The position numbers and the translations under genes were made by a program. Below, in pieces: positions 51,652-60,603 of a stretch of 64,000 bases of DNA (positions are counted from its first letter, which is position 1; every line of letters starts with the position of its first letter). The stretch comes from G963708235 sp963708235 (lineage in GTDB: Bacteria > Actinomycetota > Acidimicrobiia > Spongiisociales > UBA5794). The stretch lies in NCBI GenBank assembly GCA_963708235.1, contig OY970200.1, forward strand, positions 310,001 to 374,000. Reading direction: 5' to 3'. The notes under the pieces were generated by a model. That model saw only the letters and a list, made by a program, of their open reading frames with translations, was not told the origin of the DNA and searched no databases.

Positions 51652-52695
51652 TCAGTCGTCCGATGAGTCGGGAAGGGCGGCGGCGGCGGCGACCGCAAGG
51701 TCCAGGTGGTGCACCGCCCCGGCCGAGAACGGCGACACGGCGTCACGGAGGCTCTCCAGCAGGATCAGAGTGGATGACCTACCGCTCCGACCGCCGCTCC
51801 TCACCCCGCCGTGCCACCCTGCAAACCCGCTCAGCAGCTCCGGTTCCGCCACGAGCACACCGGCGGTGAGGGCGTCGAAGAAGAGCTGGATCTCGGTGTG
51901 GACCGTTGCGGTGGGGCGTTCGGTCGTGCCGAGTTGGGACGTGGCGGTTTCGGCGGCGGTGTCGACGATGGTGCGGCGGGCGGCATCGAGCACCGAGGTG
52001 TCGCCCACCGAGGCGAGCGCATGCCGCTCGGCCGCTGCGGGATCGGGGTCCCAGGCGGCGATGATCGGCTCGATCTGCTGCGGGGTGGCGGCCCAGCCAT
52101 CCGCTCCGAGCGTCACTGCCCGGGTCTCGTTCTCGCCGAACGCCCGACCGCCGACCAGGACCGGTACCGCGACCCCATGGGCGGCGGCGATGGTGGCACG
52201 GGCACCCGGGAGCCGGTTGACCAGCGCACAGGCAAGCGCCAGGACATCCGGTCCGGTCTCGGCGAGGTAGTCACCGAGGTCGCCTGCGGGAATGCTCGAT
52301 CCGAGAAAAGTGGTGCGGAAGCCCTGATAGGTGAGGTATCCGGCGACCATCCGGGCGGGGAGCGAATGGGTGTCTCCCTCGGCGCACGCCACCACGACAT
52401 GGAGACCGTCGGACGGCATCTCCAGTGATCCGGTGAGAAGCGCCACCAGGGTCTCCATGGCGCTGGTGGCGGCGTGCTCCTCGGCGATGCGGAAGTCGCC
52501 GCCGGCCCAACGATGACCCACCTCGCGTTGCAGCGGTGCGATCACATCGAACAGGATGGCATCGAACGCGACGCCGTCCGCCATGAGCCCTGACACGATG
52601 TCGAACGCCAGACCGGCATCGCCCTCGACCACCGCGGCCAGCATGGCGAGCCGGGCCTGGCCGAGCGGTTCGGAGAGGTCGAAGGCGTTGCTCAT
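51652..52695 (-). CDS. cobalamin-binding protein with CarH-type cap domain, no DNA-binding domain
   Basis: Protein of 347 residues. Residues 1-90 form the helical cap seen in methionine synthase and CarH; it contains W-x9-E-H (HRWAGGDFRIAEEHAATSAM, Trp about residue 62), the motif that contacts adenosylcobalamin in CarH-type photoreceptors. A B12-binding Rossmann domain follows (VVACAEGDTHSLPARMVAGY, then TTFLGSSIPAGDL, and VPVLVGGRAFGENE), although the usual DxHxxG loop reads EGDTHSLPA. The last 110 residues are an extra helical domain. No MerR-type helix-turn-helix is present. GGAAGGAG precedes the ATG at 52695; the frame is open upstream without homology. It may be a light or B12 sensor working through a partner. 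Divergent from a DUF2867-type gene. Confidence 0.85.
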   Translation of the reverse strand: MSNAFDLSEPLGQARLAMLAAVVEGDAGLAFDIVSGLMADGVAFDAILFDVIAPLQREVGHRWAGGDFRIAEEHAATSAMETLVALLTGSLEMPSDGLHVVVACAEGDTHSLPARMVAGYLTYQGFRTTFLGSSIPAGDLGDYLAETGPDVLALACALVNRLPGARATIAAAHGVAVPVLVGGRAFGENETRAVTLGADGWAATPQQIEPIIAAWDPDPAAAERHALASVGDTSVLDAARRTIVDTAAETATSQLGTTERPTATVHTEIQLFFDALTAGVLVAEPELLSGFAGWHGGVRSGGRSGRSSTLILLESLRDAVSPFSAGAVHHLDLAVAAAAALPDSSDD

Positions 52696-52759
52696 TCGAT
52701 CGCTCCTTCCGTTCCCGATCGCAGCAACCCTGGCGGCGAGCGTAGTGGTCCCCGATGTC

Positions 52760-52923
52760 CTAGTGTCCTGCGTCGTGAGTTCGTGGCGTATTTCGCCGAG
52801 GTCCCGGCGTTCCTGGCAAGGACGCAGACGAAGGCATCTCAGTGGATACGTCGAGGACGAGGACGCTGCCAGGGCGTCGAGGGCCGTCGGAATCGACGCA
52901 TGACTTGCGACGCAGGTCACTAG
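52760..52923. repeat. 164-bp element bounded by 16-bp imperfect inverted repeats (MITE/REP-like)
   Basis: Left end CTAGTGTCCTGCGTCG (52760-52775) and right end CGACGCAGGTCACTAG (52908-52923) are inverted with one mismatch, and the interior keeps weak mirror similarity. It occupies most of the 330-base gap between two divergent genes. No transposase is encoded. Promoters for both genes must lie inside or beside it. Confidence 0.55.
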
Positions 52924-53012
52924 GAACACCGGAGACACTCCGCCGGGACGCAGCACCGGCAGGAGAACCGGAGCCCTCCGCCGGCGATGCGCCATAGCGG
53001 TCTGCGGTGGCG

Positions 53013-53018
53013 TAGCTT
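53013..53018 (+). promoter_or_regulatory. -10 box of a probable leaderless promoter (SDR/DUF2867 gene)
   Basis: TAGCTT, 7 bases before the ATG at 53026. Confidence 0.4.
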
Positions 53019-53025
53019 TCATGGC

Positions 53026-54498
53026 ATGCGTATCGCAGTTTCCGGGGCCACCGGCTACATCGGCGGGCGATTGGTTCCCCGTCTCCTCGACGAAGGTCAC
53101 GAGGTGGTGTGCCTGGTCCGCAACCCCCAGAAGATCGCGGCTCGCCCCTGGGGGTCACGGGTCGAGATCCGTCGGGCCGACATGGCGGACCGGGAAGCCG
53201 TCACCGACGGTCTTGCCGGGTGCGACGTGGCGTACTACCTGGTCCACTCGATGGGGAGCGCCGCCGACTTCGAAGAGGCCGACCGGGTGGGTGCCGAGAC
53301 GTTCGCTGCGGCGGCGGCCACCCAACACCTGCAGCGGATCATCTATCTGGGTGGTCTCGGCGGTGACGATGACGAGACGCTCTCGTCCCATCTCGACAGC
53401 CGTCACGAGGTGGGCCGGCTCCTTGCGGCTGCGGCGACACCGTGCACCGAGTTCCGGGCCGCCGTCATCATCGGCTCCGGATCGGTGTCCTTCGAGATGC
53501 TGAGGTATCTCACCGAGATCCTGCCAATCATGGTGACCCCGTCGTGGGTGCGTACCCGGTGCCAGCCCATCGCCATCCGCGATGTCCTTGCCTACCTGGT
53601 GGCTGCGCTCACCGACGAGGGTGCGGGCGACCATGTCTACGAGATCGGTGGACCCGATGTCCTCTCGTACCGCGACATGATGCAGGTGTATGCCGATGCC
53701 GCCGGGTTGCCGAGACGGCTGTTGATCCCGGTGCCGGTGCTGACCCCCCGCCTGTCCAGCCTCTGGGTGGGTCTGGTCACGCCGCTCCCGACCGGCGTTG
53801 CCCGTCCGCTGGTCGACTCGCTCCGCAACGAGGTCATCGTCCGCGAGGCCAACGCCTCGCGCCGGTTTCCGGATGTCCAGCCCATCGCCTTCCGCACCGC
53901 GGTGGAGCTCGCCCTGGCACGCAGCTCGCGGCTCGACGTGGAGACGCGATGGTCCGATGCGAGCACCAGCCCGGCCGTTCCATTCGAGGGCGATCCGAGC
54001 TGGTCGGGTGGGACGTTGTTCGTCGACCATCAGCAGATCTCCAGCGACGCCGCACCGGAGGATCTCTACTGGGCGTTCTCCAGGGTCGGTGGCGACACCG
54101 GCTACTACGTCCACGACTGGGCGTGGCGATTCCGCGGACTGGTCGATCGGTTGATCGGCGGGGTCGGGTTGCGCCGTGGTCGACGTCACCCCGAAGAGGT
54201 CCGCCTCCACGACACGCTCGACTTCTGGCGGGTCTCCGCCGTCGAACCGAATCACCTGCTCCAGCTCGCCGCCGAGATGAAGGTCCCCGGCAAGGCGTGG
54301 TTGGAATGGCGGATCGAGCCGGCCGACGAAGGCGTCGTTCTCCACCAGACCGCCTACTTCCGACCACGTGGGCTGTTCGGCAGGCTCTACTGGTATGCGA
54401 TGTTCCCGTTCCACGTCGCCATGTTCCACGCCATGGCCACCGCCATCGGGAAGGCGGCAACCGAACGGTCGGCCCAGGCCGAGCCGGCGCCTGGCTGA
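53026..54498 (+). CDS. NAD(P)-binding SDR-type protein fused to a DUF2867/SRPBCC-like domain
   Basis: Two-domain protein of 490 residues. The N-terminal atypical short-chain dehydrogenase starts MRIAVSGATGYIGGRLVPRL with the glycine-rich motif, followed by YYLVHSMGSAADFEEADRVG and IIYLGGLGGDDDETLSSHL, typical of the complex-I-NDUFA9/isoflavone-reductase-like group. The C-terminal third (DLYWAFSRVGGDTGYYVHDW, WRFRGLVDRLIGGVGLRRGR, LEWRIEPADEGVVLHQTAYF) is DUF2867. In actinobacterial light-responsive loci such genes accompany LitR/CarH regulators; here it is divergent from a CarH-like B12 protein. The reaction is unknown. ATG 53026 starts exactly at the conserved core; ATG 53021 is out of frame. 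Confidence 0.88.
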   Translation: MRIAVSGATGYIGGRLVPRLLDEGHEVVCLVRNPQKIAARPWGSRVEIRRADMADREAVTDGLAGCDVAYYLVHSMGSAADFEEADRVGAETFAAAAATQHLQRIIYLGGLGGDDDETLSSHLDSRHEVGRLLAAAATPCTEFRAAVIIGSGSVSFEMLRYLTEILPIMVTPSWVRTRCQPIAIRDVLAYLVAALTDEGAGDHVYEIGGPDVLSYRDMMQVYADAAGLPRRLLIPVPVLTPRLSSLWVGLVTPLPTGVARPLVDSLRNEVIVREANASRRFPDVQPIAFRTAVELALARSSRLDVETRWSDASTSPAVPFEGDPSWSGGTLFVDHQQISSDAAPEDLYWAFSRVGGDTGYYVHDWAWRFRGLVDRLIGGVGLRRGRRHPEEVRLHDTLDFWRVSAVEPNHLLQLAAEMKVPGKAWLEWRIEPADEGVVLHQTAYFRPRGLFGRLYWYAMFPFHVAMFHAMATAIGKAATERSAQAEPAPG

Positions 54499-54547
54499 TC
54501 CGACCCGGTCGGGGAGTGCCGGTCACCGAGTCAGAAGGGCGGCCGGG

Positions 54548-55720
54548 TCAGTGGGTTCCGGAGAGTTCGGCGACGAGGGCCTTGCCGAGACGGGCATACT
54601 GGTCGAGGTCGTTGTATCGCTGCGCCGAGATCCTCACCGCCAGCCGCGACGGTGACGAGAGGCCGACCGTGGGTACCTCGATCCGCCACCGCTGTCGCAA
54701 CACCACGGCGAGCGGGTGGTTGAGGGGTGCCTCGCCCTGCAGCTCGGCGAGCGGAAGCGTCGCCATCGAACCGATCATCGAGTCCGGGGCCGGGGGGTCG
54801 AGGTCGAGGATCTCGCACAGGAGATCACGGGCGGCGAGCGCCAGCCGCCGATTGGCGTCCATCACCCCGGCCCATCCGTCGGGATGGAGATCGCCGACCG
54901 TGTCGAGGGCATCGGGGATCGCCAGCCGGGCGCTCGGGTCGTCGGTGCCGGTCCAGTCGAACATCCGGTGGTACCGGGAAGCCGCCGGGGGGAAGTCCCC
55001 CGACCACCCATGGCTGATCACGGCGGGTTCGATCCGGTGCCGCCGGTCACCGCGGACGTGGAGAAACCCCGACCCCTTGGGAGCGCACAGCCACTTGTGG
55101 CAGTTCCCGGCGTAGAACGAGGCGCCGAGCGCATCCAAAGCCAGGGGGAGCATCCCGGGGGCATGGGCGCCGTCGACCAGCACCGGTACGTCGGGTTCCA
55201 GCGCCGCAACGATCTCGGCGATGGGGAGCACCAGTGCGGTGGTCGAGGTGACGTGATCGACGAGCACCAGCCGGGTTCGCGGGCTCACCACCGCCACTAC
55301 GGCGGCCACCACCTCGTCGGGATCTGCCAGCGGGAACGGGATCGGGGCGACGATCACGGTCGCCCCGCTCCGTTTGGCGATCGATTCGAGCGCATTGCGG
55401 CAGGCGTTGTAGGCCTGGTCGATGACCACCAACTCGTCTCCCGCACCGAGTTCGGGTTCGATCGACCGGAGCACGGCGTTCACCCCCGATGTGGCGTTGC
55501 CGACGAAGACCAACCCGGCAGGGTCGGCGCCCACGAAGTCGGCGAGCCGCCGGCGCACCGCTTCGTGCGCCTCGGGGAGCGTCTCCATGACGAAACGGGT
55601 GGGATTGGCCTCCATCAAGGCTCGCCATCTCTGCTGCGCCTCGAGCACCGGAACCGGGCAGGCGCCGAACAAGCCGTGATTCAACTGGATGATGGAGGGA
55701 TCGAGTGCCCATGGGTACAT
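54548..55720 (-). CDS. class V aminotransferase, isopenicillin-N-epimerase-like
   Basis: PLP-dependent enzyme of 390 residues in the cysteine-desulfurase fold. N-terminal IQLNHGLFGACPVPVLEAQQ and VFVGNATSGVNAVLRSIEPE are typical of the isopenicillin N epimerase-like group. PLP-binding Asp/His lie in VPVLVDGAHAPGMLPLAL and the Schiff-base Lys in SFYAGNCHKWLCAPKGSGFL. Substrate unknown; penicillin chemistry is not implied by the family name. ATG at 55720 starts at MYPWALDPSIIQLNHG, 7 bases behind a TAGCGT box; the frame continues upstream without homology. Confidence 0.9.
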   Translation of the reverse strand: MYPWALDPSIIQLNHGLFGACPVPVLEAQQRWRALMEANPTRFVMETLPEAHEAVRRRLADFVGADPAGLVFVGNATSGVNAVLRSIEPELGAGDELVVIDQAYNACRNALESIAKRSGATVIVAPIPFPLADPDEVVAAVVAVVSPRTRLVLVDHVTSTTALVLPIAEIVAALEPDVPVLVDGAHAPGMLPLALDALGASFYAGNCHKWLCAPKGSGFLHVRGDRRHRIEPAVISHGWSGDFPPAASRYHRMFDWTGTDDPSARLAIPDALDTVGDLHPDGWAGVMDANRRLALAARDLLCEILDLDPPAPDSMIGSMATLPLAELQGEAPLNHPLAVVLRQRWRIEVPTVGLSSPSRLAVRISAQRYNDLDQYARLGKALVAELSGTH

Positions 55721-55727
55721 GGCAGGC

Positions 55728-55733
55728 ACGCTA
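55728..55733 (-). promoter_or_regulatory. -10 box of a probable leaderless promoter (class V aminotransferase)
   Basis: TAGCGT on the minus strand, 7 bases before the ATG at 55720. Confidence 0.5.
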
Positions 55734-55786
55734 CCGCGTCGAGGATTGTCGCCGTTCGCCCCGGCGGACGTGTCCCTGGCTCCGCC

Positions 55787-55792
55787 TACGCT
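55787..55792 (+). promoter_or_regulatory. -10 box of a probable leaderless promoter (UvrD2-like helicase)
   Basis: TACGCT, 7 bases before the ATG at 55800; it supports this start over the more distant in-frame ATGs. Confidence 0.5.
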
Positions 55793-55799
55793 CCCGAGG

Positions 55800-58640
55800 A
55801 TGACATGGCCAGGCCCTGAAGTACTGGGACGCGGGATCGTGGTGCGCTCCGGGACGGGGGTACCTGATCCTTGGCGGACCGCAGAAACGGTGACGCTCGA
55901 TACCCGGACCCTGTCCGATCCGAAGCGCACCGAGGCGGTGATCGACCGGCTCCACCGGGCGTGGGTGGCCCGGGTCCCCCACGTGGTCGCATGGGACATT
56001 GCCGACGATGCCCTCCAGGACGAGGAGACCACCCGAAGCGATCCGTGGCGGCTCGGCGCCGACTTCCTGTTCCCACTCGAGCGTCTCCGGTTCCTGTGCT
56101 TCACCAACAACTACGACGCCCGCAACGGGGAGCCGCGCTGGTGGTGGGTGGCGAAGGGCCGCCACATCGGGCTGGTCCCGGGCGGATCGGGCGATGCGCT
56201 GCTCCCCGACGGCGTGGCGGTGTGGGTCGACGGAGGACCCCGCCAGCCGCTACCTGTGCTCGATCTCCCGGTGATCCATGGAGAGACCGTGGAGCAGGGG
56301 AGAACCGATGTGCTGCCGGCGCCGCCGAGCCTCGACGCAGGGAATGGGGCGGCCGGGAGTCTGGCCGCCGATCAATCCGCCGCCGTGGGGCATCTGGTAG
56401 GCCCGGCGCGAATCATCGCCCCGGCCGGTTCCGGGAAGACCAGGACCCTGACGTCCCGGGTCCGTCACCTGCTCGACGGTCACCGCATCGAGTCCCGGCT
56501 GGTCACGGCGGTTGCCTACAACGAACGTGCCGCCGCCGAGATGCGGGACCGGCTCTCGGTGGGGAAAGACCTGGCTCGCACCATCCACTCGCTGGGCTGG
56601 GAGATCCTCAGGGACGCCCGACCCGGTCTGGATCTGATCGACGAGCGCCAGGTGCGCGAACTGCTCGACCGGCTGCTGACCGTGCCCCGGCGCGCCAACG
56701 CCGATCCGTTCGGTGCGTACCTGGAAGCGCTGTCGCAGGTGAGGTCCCGGCTCCGTGACCCGGCCGAGGTCGAGGCGAGCCGTGACGACGTCGCCGGTTT
56801 CGGCGATGCCTTCGACGCCTTCCGCCGCCGGCTCTACGCCCAGGGCGCCGTCGATCACGGTGAACAGATCTACGGGGCCATCGAGGTCCTCCTCGGCGAC
56901 GCCGCCCTGCGCCGGCGGTGGCAGCGACGGTGCCGTCACCTTCTGGTCGACGAGTTCCAGGACCTGACCCCCGCCTATGTGCTGCTGCTCCGTCTGCTGG
57001 CCTCGCCCGAGCTCAATGTGTTCGGCGTCGGCGACGACGACCAGGTCATCTACGGCTACGACGGAGCCGATCCCGGGTTCCTCATCGATTTCGACCGAAG
57101 GTTCCCGGGTTCGGCGGCCTACGCCCTCGAGGTCAACTACCGCTGCCCGCCTGCGGTGGTCGACGCCGCCGTCAACCTGCTCGGCTACAACCGCCGGCGC
57201 ATCGACAAGACCATCACCGCCGGACGTCCCAAGGGGAAAGCCCCGGCGATGCGGGTGGAGACCTGTCCTGGTGGGGAGTTGGCGGTGGTCTGCGCCGACG
57301 AGGTGGAGGCATGGATCGCCGCCGGTGAGAGCCCGGAGTCGATCGTGGTCCTGACCCGGGTCAACTCCTCACTGATCCCGGTGAAGGCGGCGCTCGCCGA
57401 GCTGGACATCCCCACCAACGACCTCGTCTCCGAGTCGTCGCTGCAACGGACGACCGTGGCTGCCCTGCTTGCCTGGCTCCGCATCGGCACCAACCCGGAG
57501 CGGATCGGGCGCGGCGATCTGCTCGATGCGGTTCGTCGCCCCGGGCGCGGCCTCACCGGTCGGGCGCGCCAGCTGATCCCGATGCGGCGGATGACCATCG
57601 AGGAGGTGGGAGACCTGACCGATCAGCTGAGCGGGCGCCATGCGCAGCGCTGGGACGAGTTCGTCACCGACCTGCGGCTGGTGATCGACGCCTGCACCAA
57701 GGGCAACGCCGAGCTGGCGATCACTGTCCTCATCGACCGTGTCGGGCTTGCCGAATCGGCCAGAGCGCTCGACTCGGGCCGGGGAAATGCGGCCAAGTCC
57801 GGGCATCTCGACGATCTGGTGGCGATACAGCGCGCCGCCGCCGTCCACCCCGACATCGGCGACTTCGTCCCCTGGCTGCGCCGAGCGGTGGGTCGCCCCT
57901 CGGATGCCGCCGGGGTCACCCTGTCCTCGGTGCACCGGGTCAAGGGGATGGAGTGGCGTCGGGTCATCGTCTTCGGCGCCGATCGCGGCACGATGCCGCA
58001 CGACCTCGCCGAGGATCTGGAGGAGGAACGCCGCGTCCTCCATGTGGCCATCACGCGGGCAACCGAGGAGACGCTGGTTCTGGCCGATGCCGATCGGCCG
58101 TCCCGGTTCCTTGCCGAACTCGCCGGGTCGGCGCCGAAGCCGACGGCAAGGCCTGACACTGCCCGGCAGGGCCGTACCAAGCTCGGGCGCACCGTGGTCA
58201 CCGATCGGCCGTCGTCGCGCCGCGCAAAGCCGGTGGCGAGGGTCGGGGATACGGTCCGTCTCTGGGGCGGTGTTTCCGGAACGGTGATCGGCGGCGACGG
58301 CGAGGACCTGGTGGTCCGTCTCGACACCGGCGCCGAGATGCAGGCCCGCCCCGGCGACGTGGTCGAGGTGATCCCTACGGCGCTCCCCGAGGCGTCCGAG
58401 CCCGACACGGCCCTGGTGGCCGCCCTCAAGGCGTGGCGTCTCGAGACCGCACGCGAGCGCAATGTGCCCGCCTACGTCGTCCTCAACGACCGCACCGTCG
58501 ACGAGATCGCCCGTCGCCGCCCCGCCAACGAATCCGAACTCGGCGCCATCAACGGCATCGGCCCCACCAAGCTCGAAACCTTCGGCGACGACATCCTCTC
58601 CCTGGTAGCCGCCGCCGAGACCACCGCCGAGGCCCCCTGA
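55800..58640 (+). CDS. uvrD2: UvrD2-like superfamily 1 helicase with N-terminal extension, SH3-like segment and C-terminal HRDC domain
   Basis: DNA helicase of 946 residues. The first 190 residues are an extension before the helicase core, ending in a region with FLFPLERLRFLCFTNNYDAR and WWWVAKGRHIGLVPGG. The core has Walker A RIIAPAGSGKTRTLTSRVRH, Ia AYNERAAAEMRDRLSV, Walker B HLLVDEFQDLTPAYVLLL, III GVGDDDQVIYGYDGAD, IV EVNYRCPPAVVDAAV, V LSSVHRVKGMEWRRVIVFGA and VI VLHVAITRATEETLVLADA. A small beta domain follows (VGDTVRLWGGVSGTVIGGDG), then HRDC (LETARERNVPAYVVLNDRTV; GAINGIGPTKLETFGDDIL). The HRDC tail is the mark of mycobacterial UvrD2. The long N-terminal extension is not part of that protein as I know it. 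Confidence 0.9.
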   Translation: MTWPGPEVLGRGIVVRSGTGVPDPWRTAETVTLDTRTLSDPKRTEAVIDRLHRAWVARVPHVVAWDIADDALQDEETTRSDPWRLGADFLFPLERLRFLCFTNNYDARNGEPRWWWVAKGRHIGLVPGGSGDALLPDGVAVWVDGGPRQPLPVLDLPVIHGETVEQGRTDVLPAPPSLDAGNGAAGSLAADQSAAVGHLVGPARIIAPAGSGKTRTLTSRVRHLLDGHRIESRLVTAVAYNERAAAEMRDRLSVGKDLARTIHSLGWEILRDARPGLDLIDERQVRELLDRLLTVPRRANADPFGAYLEALSQVRSRLRDPAEVEASRDDVAGFGDAFDAFRRRLYAQGAVDHGEQIYGAIEVLLGDAALRRRWQRRCRHLLVDEFQDLTPAYVLLLRLLASPELNVFGVGDDDQVIYGYDGADPGFLIDFDRRFPGSAAYALEVNYRCPPAVVDAAVNLLGYNRRRIDKTITAGRPKGKAPAMRVETCPGGELAVVCADEVEAWIAAGESPESIVVLTRVNSSLIPVKAALAELDIPTNDLVSESSLQRTTVAALLAWLRIGTNPERIGRGDLLDAVRRPGRGLTGRARQLIPMRRMTIEEVGDLTDQLSGRHAQRWDEFVTDLRLVIDACTKGNAELAITVLIDRVGLAESARALDSGRGNAAKSGHLDDLVAIQRAAAVHPDIGDFVPWLRRAVGRPSDAAGVTLSSVHRVKGMEWRRVIVFGADRGTMPHDLAEDLEEERRVLHVAITRATEETLVLADADRPSRFLAELAGSAPKPTARPDTARQGRTKLGRTVVTDRPSSRRAKPVARVGDTVRLWGGVSGTVIGGDGEDLVVRLDTGAEMQARPGDVVEVIPTALPEASEPDTALVAALKAWRLETARERNVPAYVVLNDRTVDEIARRRPANESELGAINGIGPTKLETFGDDILSLVAAAETTAEAP

Positions 58641-58688
58641 GCTGAGTGATCCACCCGGCGCCGAGAGGCGGGAGGGCCGGGCACAACG

Positions 58689-58718
58689 AGAGGAGCGCCC
58701 CTTGCGGGGCGCTCCTCT
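58689..58718. terminator. bidirectional terminator hairpin
   Basis: AGAGGAGCGCCCC (58689-58701) pairs with GGGGCGCTCCTCT (58706-58718) around TTGC, a 13-bp perfect stem between convergent genes. Confidence 0.8.
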
Positions 58719-58800
58719 GTCAATCGATGGCTCCGGGCCGAGACCCGGCTGCGGGATTGCGACGGCCGCCGGGAGGACGGACGTCACACTCGTGCAGGTT

Positions 58801-60114
58801 CTAGCCGAGTCGGATCATGTTCCAGGCGCTGAGCTTCGAGTCGCGCAGGGACTTGCCCGGGTCGCTGCCGCCACCCGGGGCGCTGTCCTGCTCGTAGTTC
58901 GAGTTGTGAGCACTCAGGTCGCCGAAGCGGTCGATGCGTCGCATCAGCTTGGTGAAGTTGATGTCGCCGTCACCGAACGGAACGATGTTGTAGCCGTTGC
59001 CGACTCCGGGGGCCTGCGTCGTCCGGGCACCGTCCTTGGAGTGGAACAGGTGCACCCGTCCGGGCTGATCGGTCACCATGCTGTAGACATCGAAGATGTT
59101 CTCCTGGCGCTTGCCGTCGTAGTCGTAGTACCAGCGATGCTGATGCTGTGCGACGTGGGCCCAGTAGATGTCGAGCTCGATGACGATCTTGTCCGGGTCG
59201 GTGATGTCCAGGTAGTGCTGCATCAGGCGCTTGCCCGACTCGGCACGAACCATCGTCGGGGTGATCGGCGCACCGGTGGTGCGGTTCTCGGTCACCTCGA
59301 CCATCGGGCCGTCCTGCAGGAAGTGGTAGGCCGGCGCATGGTTATGGGGGTACAGGTAGATGCCGGCGGCATGGCTCAACTCGTTGAGCGCCGTCCACTT
59401 CTCACCTGCGATGTCCCACGGCTCGATGTTCCGGTTGTTGGCGCTGGTGGGATCGTTCCCGGTACCCATGTACTTCATGCCCAGGACGTTGGCGAACTCC
59501 AACTCGACCTGGAATCGCGCATAGTCGTTGGCCGACATGGTGCCGCCGGCGCTGTTGGGACCGAACCAGGTGTTCGGGATGAAGCCGTGGTTGCCCACGG
59601 CCGTCAGACCGAACGCATCCAGGTAGCTCCGCAACGTGGCGCCGTAGGCCAGGTAGGCGGCACGCGACTCGGGGGTGACCACGTTGCCCGGTGCCGGGTT
59701 GGGTGCGGCGCCACCGGGGTTGCCGGCGTTCTGGCCGTACCCGGCGAACTCGATCTGGGTGAACCCGAGACCGGCGAGGTACTCGAAGAGCTCCCACCAG
59801 CCACCGGGCAGCGGAACCAGAGGTCCCAGGTCGGTCGGGTCCTTGGGGAAGCCGGGGCCGCCCAGGTATCCCATCGTCGGTGAGGTCCCGGCGGCTGCCG
59901 ACCCGGCAATGCCGAGGCGCGTCGGAACGTCACGTTGGGTGTAGGTGATCGTACCCATGCGCTCCGACAGGATGAGGGTGTTGCCTCGTGTCGGTGTCTG
60001 AGCCACGGCCAGACTCTGCCCGATGGGCGAGATCGTCGCAACGGCGGCTCCTGCGGTGGCAGCTGCTGCTACCCCGAGAAACTTCCGGCGACTAAGTCCA
60101 TAGTCGATGTCCAT
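58801..60114 (-). CDS. Tat-exported sugar phosphate isomerase/epimerase-like TIM-barrel protein
   Basis: Protein of 437 residues. The twin-arginine signal GLSRRKFLGVAAAATAGAAV is followed by a signal cleavage region near SLAVAQTP. The mature part is a xylose-isomerase-like TIM barrel: WWELFEYLAGLGFTQIEFAG, LTAVGNHGFIPNTWF, GIYLYPHNHAPAYHF, VIELDIYWAHVAQHQHRWYY and VHLFHSKDGA, with the Glu/Asp/His positions that bind a metal in the family. Folded export via Tat agrees with a metal cofactor. Substrate unknown, though such proteins are often linked to sugar or inositol catabolism. The terminal KSLRDSKLSAWNMIRLG is conserved-looking. Confidence 0.88.
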   Translation of the reverse strand: MDIDYGLSRRKFLGVAAAATAGAAVATISPIGQSLAVAQTPTRGNTLILSERMGTITYTQRDVPTRLGIAGSAAAGTSPTMGYLGGPGFPKDPTDLGPLVPLPGGWWELFEYLAGLGFTQIEFAGYGQNAGNPGGAAPNPAPGNVVTPESRAAYLAYGATLRSYLDAFGLTAVGNHGFIPNTWFGPNSAGGTMSANDYARFQVELEFANVLGMKYMGTGNDPTSANNRNIEPWDIAGEKWTALNELSHAAGIYLYPHNHAPAYHFLQDGPMVEVTENRTTGAPITPTMVRAESGKRLMQHYLDITDPDKIVIELDIYWAHVAQHQHRWYYDYDGKRQENIFDVYSMVTDQPGRVHLFHSKDGARTTQAPGVGNGYNIVPFGDGDINFTKLMRRIDRFGDLSAHNSNYEQDSAPGGGSDPGKSLRDSKLSAWNMIRLG

Positions 60115-60603
60115 CTTGTCCTCTCCTATCCCCGGTCGGAGGACGAACGAAGCCGCGCGAGCGGGCTCCTCCCCGTCCCTCTGCTCGCTGCCGGGTCGCC
60201 GTCAGTTTGTCCGCCCCGAATCGAGGCGGCGTTTCGGCGGAGGTACCCGGCTTCAGTCACCTGATGACGGTACAACGACTTTTGCAGCCGCACAAGCAAA
60301 GTTTTTCGGAAGGCCGACCAAAGTTGCCTGTCTCGAAGCCAAAGTCGGTGCGGTTCTCCCTCTGTTCGACTGTTAGATACCGTCGACATGTGACCCTTTC
60401 CGTCATAAAGCGTACGCACCCGGGTCCTGGCTGGGGAGTGAACCTCGTGGGAGTCGCTCCGGAGGAGAGCGGCCCGGACGAGAGTGGTGGACGGACCTTC
60501 CGAGGCGGCGGGGCGTGTGTCCCCCCGACCCCCTCGGGTAGGGTCGTTCCGAGGGTCTGCGAATGCTGCCGGTCGGTTGAACCGGCGAGACGAGAGGTTG
60601 GAT
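60115..60603. other. 489-base divergent intergenic region
   Basis: No convincing gene. The part from about 60260 to 60420 is the most AT-rich stretch of the neighbourhood (for example AAAGTTTTTCGG and GACTGTTAGATACC) and should hold the promoter of the Tat-exported protein. TAGGGT at 60539-60544, about 60 bases before the MobA-like ATG, is a possible -10 box for that gene. No riboswitch or tRNA fold was recognised. Confidence 0.45.

Noticed and set aside
48888..51746. Long open frame on the minus strand opposite typA and the DUF5995 gene
   Set aside because: Gly/Asp/His-rich translation with no motifs, spanning two well-supported plus-strand genes.
60115..60603. Riboswitch or small RNA in the long divergent gap
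   Set aside because: No recognisable conserved aptamer core or terminator-like structure was found by eye.
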